Origin: Verrucomicrobiota bacterium
Lineage (GTDB): Bacteria; Verrucomicrobiota; Verrucomicrobiae; Limisphaerales; UBA11358
Length of the DNA: 5,863 bases
Direction: 5' to 3'
NCBI GenBank assembly: GCA_014860005.1
Contig: JACZKP010000188.1
Span: forward strand, 1 to 5,863
A program made the translations under genes and the position numbers. How positions within the stretch are numbered: position 1 is the stretch's first letter; every line of letters starts with the position of its first letter. Of this stretch, positions 5,488 through 5,863 are shown piece after piece. The notes beneath the pieces are model-generated. The model searched no databases, was not told where the DNA came from, and was given only the letters and a program-made list of their open reading frames with translations.

Positions 5488-5796
5488 CTAGGCGGCCATC
5501 AGATTGGCGGGCAGATACCGGGCGCTGTCCATCAATCGCTTTGGAATCCGTTTTTGCAGACCCGTCTTTTCCAGCAGAGGCTTGATGCCAAATTCATCCA
5601 CGCCCACCAGTTCAATCCCCACCACGTCGCCGTTCGCATCAAAATCCACCGTGACAATGCAACCATCCGTGGTGATGGGCTGCGTTCGCGCGACCTTTTT
5701 TGTGCTGAAGCGCACGTAGGCGGCATGAGCCTCCGAATCCAATTCCACGACGAGCGGGTTCGCCGCTTTCAACACGATGGGGTGATTATTTTTCAT
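5488..5796 (-). CDS. DUF2283 family protein
   Basis: 102 residues on the minus strand, starting at ATG (complement of 5794-5796) and ending with TAG three bases from the stop of the convergent AIPR remnant. A GTG 27 bases further upstream (complement of 5821-5823) is possible, but MFFCYRILD looks non-family and the ATG is preferred. DUF2283 features are visible: LVVELDSEAHAAYVRFS at 15-31 and VTVDFDANGDVVGIELVGV at 48-66, the usual small beta-rich pattern with a conserved YVRFS strand and vDxDxxGxvvGIE. The 36-residue C-terminal extension (DEFGIKPLLEKTGLQKRIPKR and onward) is basic and helical. DUF2283 proteins are frequently found near toxin-like or DUF4258-type genes, but a function is not established. 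The partner, if any, would lie beyond 5863. No strong ribosome binding site is seen before the ATG. Confidence 0.85.
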   Translation of the reverse strand: MKNNHPIVLKAANPLVVELDSEAHAAYVRFSTKKVARTQPITTDGCIVTVDFDANGDVVGIELVGVDEFGIKPLLEKTGLQKRIPKRLMDSARYLPANLMAA

Positions 5797-5863
5797 GTCC
5801 AGTATCCGGTAACAAAAAAACACTCGTGCTTGATCGCCACAGGTTTTGGAAAAAGTGGGCGGG

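Noticed and set aside
1..5863. CRISPR arrays, tRNA or rRNA genes, transposase or integrase genes
   Set aside because: None was seen: no regularly spaced direct repeats, no RNA-gene motifs and no catalytic motifs of those enzymes on either strand.
5797..5863. Promoter for the minus-strand DUF2283 gene
   Set aside because: A GATACT-like box lies too close to the ATG and no matching upstream element is convincing.

Overview
The window appears to be a chromosomal defence or accessory island from a high-GC bacterium, probably a member of the Verrucomicrobiota or a near relative. The basis for that guess is a set of dispersed palindromes whose translations (SAG.QPAVS ... DTAGWKPAL) I remember as abundant in Pedosphaera-like genomes, plus the look of a thiC tail. 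This is recollection and no search was run. The leftmost 2.8 kb is very GC-rich (about two thirds in sampled lines); the right part is closer to 50%, and one stretch near 4081-4260 falls to about 43%.

Layout. Positions 2-2773 hold most of a large TOTE-type conflict-system protein: an archaeo-eukaryotic-type primase domain cut by the window edge, an SF2 helicase and a C-terminal DUF559-type nuclease. Its reading frame is intact, yet the helicase core carries three different palindromic repeats read through in frame (1104-1235, 1596-1619, 1875-1981). Next is an 85-residue Trp-rich small protein (2842-3099). It is bracketed by two copies of the 3' end of thiC, a short one at 2794-2832 and a 44-codon one at 3096-3230. 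After it lies a broken toxin-antitoxin-like nucleotidyltransferase (3249-3749, three frameshifts), then two very short overlapping ORFs (3746-3883 and 3880-4048, the second frameshifted) and an AT-rich spacer with one doubtful ORF. An intact DUF4256 protein (4281-4826) follows. The 3' third or so of an AIPR (abortive infection phage resistance) gene (4828-5484) has lost its 5' part. A complete DUF2283 protein (5488-5796) lies on the minus strand, convergent with the AIPR remnant.

How it fits together. TOTE proteins and AIPR proteins are anti-phage or conflict families, and nucleotidyltransferases of this kind belong to toxin-antitoxin systems. Only the TOTE gene among the larger defence genes still reads intact here; the nucleotidyltransferase and AIPR genes are broken. 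I read this as a decaying island built up beside a thiC 3' end. The most unusual observation is that one conflict-system gene has tolerated three separate palindromic-element insertions as extra peptide, comparable in principle to the Rickettsia palindromic elements found inside proteins. No tRNA, rRNA, CRISPR array, integrase, transposase or convincing promoter or terminator was found.
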